Below, one piece after another: positions 53,143-63,010 of a stretch of DNA of 64,000 bases (the stretch's first letter is position 1; every line of letters begins with the position of its first letter). The translations under genes were made by a program, and so were the position numbers. Source of the DNA: Mycolicibacterium arabiense (GTDB lineage Bacteria; Actinomycetota; Actinomycetes; Mycobacteriales; Mycobacteriaceae). The stretch spans positions 3,968,001-4,032,000 of the forward strand of contig NZ_AP022593.1 in assembly GCF_010731815.2 (NCBI RefSeq). Reading direction: 5' to 3'. The notes under the pieces are model-generated. The model saw nothing but the letters and a program-made list of their open reading frames with translations, searched no databases and was not told the DNA's origin.

Positions 53143-53456
53143 GCGCGGGCCCGTTCACGCTCGTCGTCTGTACCGGGTGTCACTGGCCCGACGGCGTGTT
53201 CGACGAGCTGCGCGGAATCGTCCGCCGCTCGCCGCACGGCATGCTGGTCGCAGCCGGTTGCCTGGTGGGACCGTCGGCGTGCGTGGCGCGACACGACGAC
53301 CGCCCCGGCACCCTGGTCGTCCTGCAGCCGTGTGCGGTGGATCGCTCCCCGGTGGGAGCGGCCACGTGGGTGGGCCCGATCTCGAGTCGGACCGACGCCC
53401 GGGCGCTCTGCAAGTGGGTCGAGGACGGGGACTGGCCGAGCGCTACAGCGGGATGA
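53139..53456 (+). CDS. Cys-rich hypothetical protein at the end of the Zur-linked operon
   Basis: A 105-residue protein beginning [20 protein letters not shown]. It contains six Cys (CTGC, then single Cys in AGCLVG, SACVA, QPCAV and ALCKW) in a betaalphabeta order that recalls thioredoxin-like ferredoxins, where four such Cys hold a 2Fe-2S cluster. This is a guess from spacing. The ATG overlaps the rpsR2 stop (ATGA), so it is translated with the zinc-free ribosomal proteins. I do not recognise it with confidence. Confidence 0.65.
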   Translation: MSAGPFTLVVCTGCHWPDGVFDELRGIVRRSPHGMLVAAGCLVGPSACVARHDDRPGTLVVLQPCAVDRSPVGAATWVGPISSRTDARALCKWVEDGDWPSATAG

Positions 53457-53820
53457 ACCGCTCGCCGTTCAACTCGGTCCACAGCCGCCGCAGGGCTGCG
53501 GCCGCCCGGAGGCGCCACCGCCTGCGCGACCGGAAGCCGTGCGCGACGACGTCGGCGACGTAGTCCACGTCGGTGACGACGTAGCCGCCGTCGGTCCGGC
53601 GCCACAGACCGGCCAGGCACAACTCGATCGCGGCCATCGTCGCGACCACGGGCGGGGCGACGGCGTCGAGGTCGGCGTCGGAGACGAACGACGGTCGGAT
53701 CGACTCGCTGCTGCGGGCGACGGCGCGGGCGTGTACGTCGAGCGCCGAAGCAGTCACGTCGGCGGTGTCCGGGCGGCGTCGCAGGGCCAGTACCTCGCGG
53801 AACACGTCCTCGTTGCGCAT
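53443..53820 (-). CDS. Hypothetical protein (125 aa)
   Basis: A 125-residue, mainly helical protein starting MRNEDVFREVLALRRRPDTA. A TMAAIELCLAGLWRRT helix and the basic RSRRRWRLRAAAALRRLW helix near the C-terminus are its main features; no signal peptide or membrane segment is clear. It overlaps the tail of the preceding convergent gene by 14 bases. I do not recognise the family. Confidence 0.6.
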   Translation of the reverse strand: MRNEDVFREVLALRRRPDTADVTASALDVHARAVARSSESIRPSFVSDADLDAVAPPVVATMAAIELCLAGLWRRTDGGYVVTDVDYVADVVAHGFRSRRRWRLRAAAALRRLWTELNGERFIPL

Positions 53821-53922
53821 GCCGCCAGCATAGGCGTAACAGCGACGTAACACGGAATTAACGCGATGCCGCACTCCGGTAGGGTTCGGCACTGATCGAC
53901 GCCGAGACGCACGGGAGGCGAC

Positions 53923-54396
53923 ATGTCGGGCCGGAAGTTCACCTTCGAGGTCAACCGGACCAGCAGCGCGCCGCCTGCGACGCTGTTCCGGATCGAGGCC
54001 GATGGCGCGCGCTGGAGCGAATGGGCCAAGCCCATCGTGTTCCAGTCCAGCTGGGAGACCCAGGGCGACCCAGAGCCGGGCGGCATCGGCGCGGTGCGCA
54101 AGGTCGGGCTGTGGCCGATGGTGATGCTCGAGAAGACCGTCGAGTACGAGCAGGACCGTAGGCACGTCTACGCACTCATCGCGCCCAAGACCCCCGCGCT
54201 GGACTATCACGGCGAGGCGCTATTCACCCCGAATGCCTCGGGCGGCACCGACATACGCTGGCGTGGCTGGTTCACCGAGGGCGTTCCCGGCACGGGCCCG
54301 GTCATGCTCGCTCTGCTGCGCGGGGCCATCCAGGTCATCTCGCTGCGGCTGGTCCGGGCGGCCGAGCGCGAAACCGCCACCGCCCAAGACCGCTGA
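53923..54396 (+). CDS. SRPBCC family protein
   Basis: A 157-residue SRPBCC/START-like protein: FTFEVNRTSSAPPATLFRI, WSEWAKPIV, a beta sheet with GIGAVRKVGLWPMVMLEKTV, and a C-terminal helix AIQVISLRLVRAAERE. A ligand-binding cavity for a lipophilic molecule is likely, the ligand unknown. GGGAGG precedes the ATG. It is distinct from the SRPBCC protein at 17.6 kb (different start and loops). An esterase follows 29 bases later. Confidence 0.8.
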   Translation: MSGRKFTFEVNRTSSAPPATLFRIEADGARWSEWAKPIVFQSSWETQGDPEPGGIGAVRKVGLWPMVMLEKTVEYEQDRRHVYALIAPKTPALDYHGEALFTPNASGGTDIRWRGWFTEGVPGTGPVMLALLRGAIQVISLRLVRAAERETATAQDR

Positions 54397-54425
54397 GGAT
54401 CTGGGCGGGCGTCCTCGCGGCGCTG

Positions 54426-55550
54426 GTGACGCTCCCCGCGCTGGCCGTGCTCGCGACGCTGCTGCACGACGTTCCCGTCGTCGGACTCGCTGCCGGCTTC
54501 GTGCCGCCGGTGATGTCGTGGGTCGTCCTGGTGACCGCCGCCATCGCGCTGCCGGCGTTCGGCCTCTGGCTGCGCGGGCGCAGCCGGGCACTGCTCTCGG
54601 TGATGGTCGTGGCCGCGCTGACGGTGGCGGCGGGCGCATACGTCATCGCCAGGCAGGTGACCGTCGTCGAGAACGCGGGCGCCGACGTCGACCTCGTCGA
54701 CACGCTCGACGTGTGGTCGATACCGGCCGCAGCGCCCGACGCCGAGGAGACCTATTCGTCGTTCGAGGGAAACCCGTTGCGCCTGGGCGTCTTCCGCCCT
54801 CGACCCGGCTCCGGGCCTGCGCCCGTGCTGCTGTTCGTGCATGGCGGCGGCTGGGTGGCGGGGGACCGGCATGCCCACGCCACCGACCTGCGCTGGTTCG
54901 CCGATCGAGGGTGGCTCGTCGTATCCGTCGACTACGCGCTGTCGTCGCCGGAACGCCACCTCTGGGACGTGGTCACCGGTCAAATCGGCTGCGCGATGAC
55001 GTGGGTGGCCGACAACGCGAAGCGCTTCGGGGGCGACCCGGCGCGACTCTCGCTGACCGGAGACTCCGCGGGAGGCAACCTCGCGATCAACGCCGCGTAC
55101 ATGGCGTCGGCCGGGGCGCTGCGTCCGTCGTGCGGCGGCGAGGTGCCTGCGGTCGGCGCGGTATCGGCGCTGTACCCGGCGGTCGACCCGGCGGGGGTCT
55201 TCGCCAACGATGACCTCGCGCTCGGTGGCATGGCGAGGGGCTTCGCCACCGCCTACCTCGGCGGATCGCCCGTCGACGTGCCCGATCGGTACGCCGCCGT
55301 CGCGTCGGCCACCCACGTCACCCCGGCAGCACCGCCCACGCTGCTGCTGCTCGGGGCCACCGACCACCTGGTGCCGACCCGCGGTGCCTACGAGTTCGCC
55401 GACCGGGCCACCGCGGCCGGGGTGGACGTGAAGCTGGTGTCGGTCCCGTACGCCGACCACGTGTTCGACGAACGCGAGGGCAGCATCGGTCAGCAGGCGT
55501 ACCGCCAACTCACCGAGTCCTGGCTGCGCGAACACGGCCAGGGGCCCTGA
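54426..55550 (+). CDS. Membrane-anchored alpha/beta hydrolase of the HSL (lipase/esterase) family
   Basis: A 374-residue protein with three N-terminal hydrophobic helices (about 3-24, 29-46 and 55-78), then an alpha/beta hydrolase domain. LFVHGGGWVAGDR forms the HSL oxyanion hole, the nucleophile Ser lies in GDSAGG, an Asp in LLGATDHLVP and the catalytic His in PYADHVFDE. It probably hydrolyses ester bonds on the outer face of the membrane. The start at 54426 is a GTG without good alternatives. It precedes the second MoxR cluster by 60 bases. Confidence 0.8.
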   Translation: MTLPALAVLATLLHDVPVVGLAAGFVPPVMSWVVLVTAAIALPAFGLWLRGRSRALLSVMVVAALTVAAGAYVIARQVTVVENAGADVDLVDTLDVWSIPAAAPDAEETYSSFEGNPLRLGVFRPRPGSGPAPVLLFVHGGGWVAGDRHAHATDLRWFADRGWLVVSVDYALSSPERHLWDVVTGQIGCAMTWVADNAKRFGGDPARLSLTGDSAGGNLAINAAYMASAGALRPSCGGEVPAVGAVSALYPAVDPAGVFANDDLALGGMARGFATAYLGGSPVDVPDRYAAVASATHVTPAAPPTLLLLGATDHLVPTRGAYEFADRATAAGVDVKLVSVPYADHVFDEREGSIGQQAYRQLTESWLREHGQGP

Positions 55551-55610
55551 CGACCGGCCTACCATCGACCAGACAGGCGCGGCCGGGGGCGGTCGCCGGG
55601 AGGTCCGCCG

Positions 55611-56573
55611 ATGGCCGGTTCGCAGACGTCGACACGACGTTCGATCCCGCCTGCCGTGGTCGTGGCCCTGCTGGTGATCGTGGTGACCGTCGGCCTGCGC
55701 GGCCACGTGCCAGGGGCCGAGACTCCCGCTACGGAGCGGCCACCGGACGATCCGGCGTCGAGCGTGATCGTGCTCGGATTGCTCGCGGTGGCCGTCGCGG
55801 TGGTGGTGACGGCCGTGATCGTCCGGGTCCGCAGGCCCATGCCGGCCGCCGCGCCGACGTCGACCGGACCGGCCTGGCTGCGTAGCGACCGGGCGCGCCC
55901 GACGTGGCGGGTCGCGGTGATCGCCTTCGGCGTGATCGTCTGCTGGCTACTGATCTTCGTGCTGCTCAGCAGATGGGAGTTCGGCGGGTCGGCCGACCCC
56001 ACGCTGCCCGAGCCGGCCGGGAGCCGGCCCGCGGCACCGGAGGCGTCCGAGCCCGTCGACGCGGCGTCGGCGCCACCGGAGGTGGACGACCGGGATTGGG
56101 ACGCACTGGGTTACCTCTACGTGGCCACCGCGGTCTTCCTCGTCGTGCTCGTCGTCGGAAGCGTGCTGGGCGCGCGCCGCCGCCCTGGGCCGACCGACCA
56201 GTTCGCGGCGGGGGAGGCGGAACCGAGGGCCCAGACCGACGAGTCCGAGACCCTCGCCCGCGCCGCCGAGGTCGGTCTCGCCGAGGTGGGGGACACCAGC
56301 CGCGACCCGCGCCACGCCATCATCGCCTGCTACGCCGCGATGGAACGTGAACTGGCCCGCGTACCGGGAGCGATGCCACGGGACTTCGACACGGCGTCCG
56401 AGGTGCTCGACCGCGCGGTGGCGCAGAATGCGTTGCAACCCGACAGTGCAATCGAATTGGTCGACCTGTTCGACGAGGCCCGATTCAGCCCGCACGTGAT
56501 GACCGAGGCGCACCGCGATGCCGCCGTCGCCGTGCTGCGGCGGGTCCTCGACGAGCTGCGGGTCACGGCGTGA
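55611..56573 (+). CDS. DUF4129 membrane protein, first gene of second MoxR cluster
   Basis: A 320-residue protein with four membrane helices (about 14-30, 47-68, 100-122 and 170-190) and a cytoplasmic DUF4129 domain at the C-terminus (about 215-318; DPRHAIIACYAAMERELARV, RDFDTASEVLDRAV, FDEARFSPHVMTEAHR). DUF4129 proteins are found with transglutaminase, DUF58 and MoxR genes. It overlaps the next gene by 4 bases. Function is unknown; the DUF4129 helix bundle could bind the MoxR ring. Confidence 0.8.
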   Translation: MAGSQTSTRRSIPPAVVVALLVIVVTVGLRGHVPGAETPATERPPDDPASSVIVLGLLAVAVAVVVTAVIVRVRRPMPAAAPTSTGPAWLRSDRARPTWRVAVIAFGVIVCWLLIFVLLSRWEFGGSADPTLPEPAGSRPAAPEASEPVDAASAPPEVDDRDWDALGYLYVATAVFLVVLVVGSVLGARRRPGPTDQFAAGEAEPRAQTDESETLARAAEVGLAEVGDTSRDPRHAIIACYAAMERELARVPGAMPRDFDTASEVLDRAVAQNALQPDSAIELVDLFDEARFSPHVMTEAHRDAAVAVLRRVLDELRVTA

Positions 56574-57051
56574 ACCGGATCGTCGCCGCGGCCGCACTGC
56601 TGATCCTCGGCGTGCAGGCCGCCGCGCTGACACTGCCCGACCGATCGCCGCTGCCGTGGCTGGCCGGTGCGACACTCGCGGTCGCGCTGCTCGCGGTGCG
56701 GTGGCACGTCACGCGGGCGCCCACGGTGCTCGTCGACGAGTCCCGGGCACGCGACCCCGAGGAGACGCTGCGGCGCTGGGTCGCCCGGACGCAGACGTTG
56801 GTCAGCTGGGCCGACTCCAGCCGCGCGGACTGGGACAAGCACCTGCGCCCGATGCTGGCCCGGCAGTTCGAACTCGCGACCGGACAACGCAAGTCGAAGA
56901 ACGCCGAGGCGTACCGCGCGACGGCGCGCATGGTGTTCGGTGACGAGCTGTGGCGATGGGTCGACCCGGACGACGTCGCGCTGAACGAGCGGGACAAACC
57001 GGGGCCCGGTCGGGACGTCCTCGACGAACTGCTGAAACGGCTGGAGCGGAT

Positions 57052-57055
<4 letters not shown>
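56570..57055 (+). CDS. Small membrane protein of second MoxR cluster
   Basis: A 161-residue protein with two N-terminal membrane helices (about 4-20 and 27-43) and a helical cytoplasmic domain with WDKHLRPMLARQFELATGQR and ARMVFGDELWRWVDP. Similar proteins stand between DUF4129 and MoxR genes in mycobacteria. Its GTG overlaps the DUF4129 stop and its stop overlaps the MoxR ATG. Function unknown. Confidence 0.72.
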
Positions 57056-58022
<967 letters not shown>

Positions 58023-58026
<4 letters not shown>

Positions 58027-59288
58027 GCGTGCTCACCGTGACCGCCGAGCACGCTACCGACGTCCAATTGCATTGGCGCGCATCGGCGTTGACCCAGGCA
58101 CTCGCGACCGTCGTCGCGGTGGCGCTCGTCGCGGCGGTGGCCGCGTCGGCGTGGCAGCTCGCGGTGTTCGCGGCGCCGCTGCTGGGGGTGCTGGCGTCCT
58201 ACCGGTGGCAGCGCCGGGTGCCTGCGGTCACGGTGTACGCGGACCGGGAGACGTTGCGCTGCTTCGAGACCGAGGACGTCCGCCTGACGGTGTGGGCGAG
58301 TGCATCGGACGGTTCTGCCGTTCACCTCGAGGTCCTCGGCGCGACGGCTCTGCGGCACGAGGCCACCCCGCGCGGCGACGACCGCATCGAGGTGACCGCG
58401 AGTGCGCAGCAGTGGGGCCGCTACCCGATCACGGTGCGGGTTGGCCTGCAGGCTCGCGGCGGTCTCGTCGAGGGCACCGCGGCCGTCCGGGCCGCCGACG
58501 TGTTCGTGTTCCCCGTGGTGCCCGCGCAGCCGACGGCGCTGCCGCGCACCGAGCTGCTCGATCGGCTCGGCACCCACATCACCGCGCGCATCGGCAGGGG
58601 CATCGAGTTCGGCGGGATCAGGACCTACGTGCCGGGTGATCAACTGCGCACGGTGAATTGGCCTGTCAGCGCCCGCCGGGGGAGCCTGCACGTCACCGAA
58701 CGGCTCAGTGAGCGCGCCGCCGACGTCGTGGTGCTCGTCGACACCCACGATCAGCCGCCGGGTCCTGCGACCGAGGCGGCCAGGCGCACGGTCGCGGGCG
58801 CGGTGCAGGTGGTGCAGAGCGCGCTGCGCAGCGGCGACCGCGCCGGTGTGGTGGCACTCGGCGCTCGCCCGCGGTGGTTGCAGCCGGACATCGGACGCAG
58901 GCAGTTCTATCGGGTGCTCGACGCCACGTTCGCCGTCGGTGACGAATTCGAGCGCACTTCGGGCACTCTCGCGCCTGCGGCCGCGATCCCGACCGGTGCG
59001 ATCGTGGTGGCGTTCTCGACGTTGCTCGACACCGACTTCGCGCTCGCGCTCATCGACCTGTGCAGGCGCGGACACGTCGTGGTGGCCGTCGACGTGCTCG
59101 ACCGTGCGCCGTTGCGAGAGGACCACGACCCGCTGATCCACCGGATGTGGTCGATGCAGCGGTCGTTCATGTACCGCGACATGGCGATGATCGGCGTCGA
59201 CGTGGTGTCGTGGCTGCCCGACAGCACGCTCGACCAGGTGATGCACCTGACGCCCGACCACCGGCGTCGCGTCGCGCGGCGGCGCTGA
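58023..59288 (+). CDS. DUF58 membrane protein of second MoxR cluster
   Basis: A 421-residue DUF58 protein with two N-terminal membrane helices (about 25-62), a beta-rich domain and then the DUF58 core FGGIRTYVPGDQLRTVNWPVSARR (about 197-220) and a VWA-like region starting ADVVVLVDTHDQPP. It is longer than the DUF58 protein at 35.2 kb, which lacks the membrane part. GTG start overlapping the MoxR stop codon. Probably a client or adaptor of the MoxR ATPase. Confidence 0.82.
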
Positions 59289-59289
59289 C

Positions 59290-59709
59290 GTGCGCGCGCT
59301 GTCGCCGGCCTTCGCCCTGCTGATGATCGCGGCTGGGGCACTGGGGGCCGTGGGCGTCGACATGGCCTTGGTGGGGGTGGCGGTCGTCGCGGTGGCCGCA
59401 GGCGTGCGGTGGGCGGGCGCCGCCACGCTAGCGGTGGGATGCGTCGTCGTGCTGATCGTGCGCACCGATCCGCCGCCGACGGTGGCCGCCATAGCGGGAA
59501 TCGCAGCGACGGCGTACCTGGTGACCCGGTTCGTCGAGCGGTCCGACGACGCGGTGGCGCGCCCGACCGTGGCCGCAGCGATGGGCCTGTCGGCGGTGGC
59601 GCTGCTGGCCGCGATCCTGCCGGTCGAGGTGGCCTGGCTGCCGCTGGCCGTCCCCGTGGCGGTCCTCGCGGCCTACGTCGTCGTCGTGCGTCCGTTCCTG
59701 GCGGACTGA
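59290..59709 (+). CDS. Small hydrophobic membrane protein, last gene of second MoxR cluster
   Basis: A 139-residue protein composed almost only of hydrophobic helices (about five), Ala/Val-rich, without recognisable domain. It begins with a GTG one base after the DUF58 stop, and homologues close MoxR3-type clusters in mycobacteria. Function unknown. Confidence 0.7.
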   Translation: MRALSPAFALLMIAAGALGAVGVDMALVGVAVVAVAAGVRWAGAATLAVGCVVVLIVRTDPPPTVAAIAGIAATAYLVTRFVERSDDAVARPTVAAAMGLSAVALLAAILPVEVAWLPLAVPVAVLAAYVVVVRPFLAD

Positions 59710-59728
59710 GCGCCGACGGGTGTGCCGG

Positions 59729-60190
59729 TCAACCCGGCAGGCGCGCCTTGAGTTTCGCGGCGATGCGCACCAGCGCCTGCTGATCGGCGGCGCTTAGCGG
59801 GTCGAGCACGAGCTCGCGCACGGCTCGAACGTGCACGGGAGCGGCGGCGCGGACCATCTCGAAGCCGGCGTCGGTCAGGACGGCGAGGGTGTACCGGCCG
59901 TCGTCGGGATCGGCATGCCGGGACATCGCGCCCCGCTTCTCCAGACGGGTGACGACGTTCGACAGCCGCGACAGCGATCCGTTGGCCAGGAAGGCGAGAT
60001 CGCTCATCCTGAGCCGCCGCTCGGGCGCCTCGGACACGTGGCTCAGCACGAGGTATTCGAACAGCGTCAGGCCCGATTCCTCCCGCAGCGGCGCCTCGAG
60101 CCGGCCGGGCATGAGCAGCAGCAGGGAGATGAGGCCGGTCCAGGCCTCCTTCTCGCCTGCGTTCAACCACACGTCACTTCGCTCGGCCAT
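59729..60190 (-). CDS. MarR-family transcriptional regulator
   Basis: A 153-residue winged-helix regulator. LTLFEYLVLSHVSEAPERRL precedes the recognition helices MSDLAFLANGSLSRLSNVVTRLEKRG, and the wing is MSRHADPDDGRYTLAVLT. The dimerisation helices are at both ends. The ATG at 60190 is taken; an upstream in-frame ATG at 60208 sits at the edge of the operator palindrome. It is divergent from a RidA gene and likely controls it and itself. Confidence 0.85.
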   Translation of the reverse strand: MAERSDVWLNAGEKEAWTGLISLLLLMPGRLEAPLREESGLTLFEYLVLSHVSEAPERRLRMSDLAFLANGSLSRLSNVVTRLEKRGAMSRHADPDDGRYTLAVLTDAGFEMVRAAAPVHVRAVRELVLDPLSAADQQALVRIAAKLKARLPG

Positions 60191-60208
60191 GCTCGGCACG
60201 ATACTCAC

Positions 60209-60256
60209 TTCACGCGTGAACTGAAACCATGCTAGGGTTCACTTCAATCATGAAGT
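60209..60256. promoter_or_regulatory. Two palindromes in the MarR-RidA intergenic region
   Basis: TTCACGCGTGAA at 60209-60220 is a perfect 12-base palindrome and extends to a longer, imperfect one. ACTTCA, four bases, TGAAGT at 60241-60256 is a second palindrome. Both contain TTCA/TGAA half-sites and occupy the gap between divergent genes, as expected for MarR operators. Confidence 0.6.
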
Positions 60257-60276
60257 CAAGCGAAAGGCAGAGCCCG

Positions 60277-60708
60277 ATGGCACGACCAGAGTTCTTCGTC
60301 ACCCCCGGCTACGGCGACACGCAGCTGAAGAACATGCGCTACAGCCAGGCCGTCCGGGTCGGCGACCGCGTCGAGATCTCCGGGCAGGGCGGCTGGAACG
60401 ACCAGTTCGAGTTCCCCGCCGACCTGCGCGAGGAGATCGTCGCCGCCTTCGACAACGTCGAGCGGACGCTGGCCACCGCGGGAGCGACCTGGCGCGACGT
60501 GATCTCGGTGGACTCCTTCCACGTCACCGAGGACCCGGCGGAGATCGGCGACGCCCACAACTCGGTGATGGTCGAGCAGTTCCGCGAGCGCATGGGTGAC
60601 CGGGCGCCGATCTGGACCGAGATCGCCGTGCCGGTACTGGGCGCGGCGAACATGCGCATCGAGATCAAGGTGAGCGCCATCGTCGCATCCGAGGTGCGCG
60701 CCGACTGA
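60277..60708 (+). CDS. RidA family (YjgF/UK114) protein
   Basis: A 143-residue RidA-like protein: YSQAVRVGDRVEISGQGGWN, FDNVERTLATAGATWRDVI and the C-terminal PVLGAANMRIEIKVSAI. The Arg that binds the carboxylate of 2-aminoacrylate in RidA lies in the last segment (MRIEIK). Archetypal RidA deaminates reactive imines; this subgroup has no assigned substrate. The ATG at 60277 is preferred to 60250, which lies inside the second palindrome. Confidence 0.8.
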   Translation: MARPEFFVTPGYGDTQLKNMRYSQAVRVGDRVEISGQGGWNDQFEFPADLREEIVAAFDNVERTLATAGATWRDVISVDSFHVTEDPAEIGDAHNSVMVEQFRERMGDRAPIWTEIAVPVLGAANMRIEIKVSAIVASEVRAD

Positions 60709-60748
60709 CGCCGCTGGGGCGACGGGCCTCGGCTAGGGTCAGCGCTCT

Positions 60749-61555
60749 ATGACACGTGTCAACTCGGCCGCGGACCGCAGCTGGATCGCCCGCCTGCTCG
60801 ACTTCGAGCAGCGCGGCGACGTGTTCGTCGCCCCCAACCCCCGCAGCGGCCCTGGCGATCGGTTGTTCGGCGGGCTCATCGCGGCCCAGGCCCTGGCCGC
60901 GGCAGGCCACACCGTCGAACCCGACAAGCTGCCGCAGTCGCTGCACCTCTACTTCGTCCGCGGCGGCCAGTACGGCGTCGACGTCGAACTGCACGTCGAG
61001 CGGACCCGTGACGGGCGGTCGTTCGACACCCGCCGCGTCACCGCCGTCCAGCACGGCAAGGTCATCCTGGAGATGATCGCGTCGTTCCACCGTCCCGAGG
61101 ACGCCGCCGACTGGCAGCCGCCGATCGTCCCGGCACTCGAGTTCGACGACGCCATGCACAAGGTGCCCAATCTGGGCTTCGCCGAGCGCTTCGACATCCG
61201 GGTCACTCCCGGCGACGACTCGGTGTTCGCCGTGCCGCCGTTCTGGATCCGGACCCGCGACGAGATCGAGGACGACCCGCTGATCCGGGCATGCACGCTG
61301 ACGTTCATGTCGGACTTCGGGCCGGTGCCCGTCGCCCGGCCGCCCGGCACGCCGGTGCACCCCGAGGCCGGCTACGCAGCGAGCCTCGACCACGCGGTGT
61401 GGTTCCACCGCCCGTTCGATCCGCGGCAGTGGCATCGCTACGAGGTGCGCTCGCTCAACAACAGCGACTCGCGCGGCCTGGTCGTCGGGTCGCTGTACTC
61501 CGCGGAGGGCACATTGGTCGCCAGCACGACACAGGAAGCCCTCTGGCGCCTGTAG
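60749..61555 (+). CDS. tesB: Acyl-CoA thioesterase II (TesB-like)
   Basis: A 268-residue double-hotdog acyl-CoA thioesterase, hydrolysing acyl-CoA to free fatty acid and CoA in the cytoplasm. RLFGGLIAAQALAAAGHTV and SLHLYFVRGG open the first hotdog, LDHAVWFHRPFDPRQWHRY with the catalytic Asp region the second, and GLVVGSLYSAEGTLVASTTQEALWRL closes it. It lies 40 bases after RidA and 27 before the rhomboid gene on the same strand. Confidence 0.88.
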   Translation: MTRVNSAADRSWIARLLDFEQRGDVFVAPNPRSGPGDRLFGGLIAAQALAAAGHTVEPDKLPQSLHLYFVRGGQYGVDVELHVERTRDGRSFDTRRVTAVQHGKVILEMIASFHRPEDAADWQPPIVPALEFDDAMHKVPNLGFAERFDIRVTPGDDSVFAVPPFWIRTRDEIEDDPLIRACTLTFMSDFGPVPVARPPGTPVHPEAGYAASLDHAVWFHRPFDPRQWHRYEVRSLNNSDSRGLVVGSLYSAEGTLVASTTQEALWRL

Positions 61556-61582
61556 TGCGGTACCGCCTGGAAGAGTGGTGAC

Positions 61583-62434
61583 GTGAGCTACCCGTACCAG
61601 CCCGTGCCGCAGAGTGCGCCGCCGCCGACGTGCTATCGGCATCCCGACCGGCCGACGTACGTCCAGTGCACCCGCTGCGGGCGGTTCATCTGCCCCGAGT
61701 GCATGCGCACCGCGCCCGTCGGACACCAGTGCCCGGACTGCATCGACGCGGCGGCGAAGTCGATACGCCAGCCCACCACGGCCTTCGGTGGCCGGCCCAC
61801 CACCGTGCCGCTCGCCAGCTACGTGCTGATCGCGGTGAACGTGGCGCTGTTCGTGCTGCAGATGGCGAACGAGGAGGTGTACCGCCAGTTCGTGCTGTGG
61901 CCAGAGGGCATCGCCTACGGCGACCAGTACTACCGACTCGCGACGTCGGCCTTCCTGCACGTCGGCATCACGCACGTCCTGTTCAACATGGTGGCGCTGT
62001 ACTTCACCGGCCCCGCACTCGAATTGGCCATGGGCCGAATCCGATTCCTCGGCATCTACGCGTTGAGCGCGCTCGGCGGGTCGGTCATGGTCTACCTGTT
62101 CTCACCCGTCGACCAGGGCACCCTGGGCGCATCGGGTGCGATCTTCGGCCTGTTCGCCGCAACCCTGGTGCTCGCCAAGAAGCTGAACTTCGACATGCGC
62201 CCGCTCATCGGACTCATCGTGATCAACCTCGTCATCACCTTCGTGGTGCCGTCGATCAGCTGGCAGGGCCACATCGGCGGCCTGCTGACCGGCGCGCTGG
62301 TCGCGTGGGTCTACGGCTACGCCCCGCGGGCCAACCGAACCCTGATCCAGGCGGGGTTTTCCGTCGCCCTCGTCGTGGTGTTCGCAGCGATCATCTGGTG
62401 GCGCACCGGCGCGATCCTCACCGGCGTCGGGTAG
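61583..62434 (+). CDS. Rhomboid intramembrane serine protease with N-terminal B-box zinc finger
   Basis: A 283-residue rhomboid. The cytosolic N-terminus carries a B-box-type zinc finger, CYRHPDRPTYVQCTRCGRFICPECM, plus CPDC (residues 17-60), as in mycobacterial Rv0110. Six to seven helices follow; the catalytic dyad is Ser184 in GASGAIFG and His230 in WQGHIGG, and HVLFNMVALY on helix 2 carries the oxyanion His/Asn. It cuts membrane proteins within their helices; substrates unknown. GTG start. Convergent with the hemophore gene. Confidence 0.9.
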   Translation: MSYPYQPVPQSAPPPTCYRHPDRPTYVQCTRCGRFICPECMRTAPVGHQCPDCIDAAAKSIRQPTTAFGGRPTTVPLASYVLIAVNVALFVLQMANEEVYRQFVLWPEGIAYGDQYYRLATSAFLHVGITHVLFNMVALYFTGPALELAMGRIRFLGIYALSALGGSVMVYLFSPVDQGTLGASGAIFGLFAATLVLAKKLNFDMRPLIGLIVINLVITFVVPSISWQGHIGGLLTGALVAWVYGYAPRANRTLIQAGFSVALVVVFAAIIWWRTGAILTGVG

Positions 62435-62442
62435 CCCCGTCG

Positions 62443-62820
62443 CTAGGGGGTCGGGGGAGCGCCACACCGGTTCTTGATGTCCACCAGCGGCTGCCGGATC
62501 CCGGTCATCTCGGCCTGCTCCTGCGGGTGCTGCGCCAGGTAGCCCATCGTCTTGCTGGCGACCTCCTCGCGGCTGAGCCCGCCGAGCGTCGACACGTAGG
62601 CGTTGAGGTCCGGGTGGGTGAACAGGTAGGCCGACGTCGACGCCGACACGCCTGCGCGTACGCCCTCGAGGTCCGCGGCGCTGCAATTGGGCGGATTGGC
62701 CGCGGGATCTTCGTTGGCGAACGCGGGCGCGATGCCGCCGAACATCGTCCCCGCCAGCAGCCCGCCCGCCAGCACGGTGCCGCCGACCAGCCGTCGCGTG
62801 GTGAATGCCGAGAGTTTCAT
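62443..62820 (-). CDS. Heme-binding hemophore-type exported protein
   Basis: A 125-residue exported protein: signal peptide about 1-35, then a helical MTB_hemophore-type domain with NCSAADLEGVRAGVSASTSAYLFTHPDLN-like spacing and a C-terminal IRQPLVDIKNRC, two Cys likely forming a disulfide. Mycobacterial Rv0203-type members bind heme in the envelope and pass it to MmpL transporters; the His/Tyr ligands are not assigned here. GAAGGAG precedes the ATG. The 232 bases upstream, up to antigen 85, show no feature I can name. Confidence 0.82.
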   Translation of the reverse strand: MKLSAFTTRRLVGGTVLAGGLLAGTMFGGIAPAFANEDPAANPPNCSAADLEGVRAGVSASTSAYLFTHPDLNAYVSTLGGLSREEVASKTMGYLAQHPQEQAEMTGIRQPLVDIKNRCGAPPTP

Positions 62821-63010
62821 GACCGTCGCTCCTTCGTCGTTTTAGGAGAGTCTGCCGACTCCAGCTAACCGAAGCGCCGCCCCCAAGGCGATTCACAGTC
62901 ACCTCCCGCCGCTTGCACAGGTGCCTCGTCCGCCACGATCGCGAAACGCCTTGATAACGAGCGCATCAAGCGCCGCGTGGGCCCGGAGCCCCTGCTCGGG
63001 CCGCTGTTAG

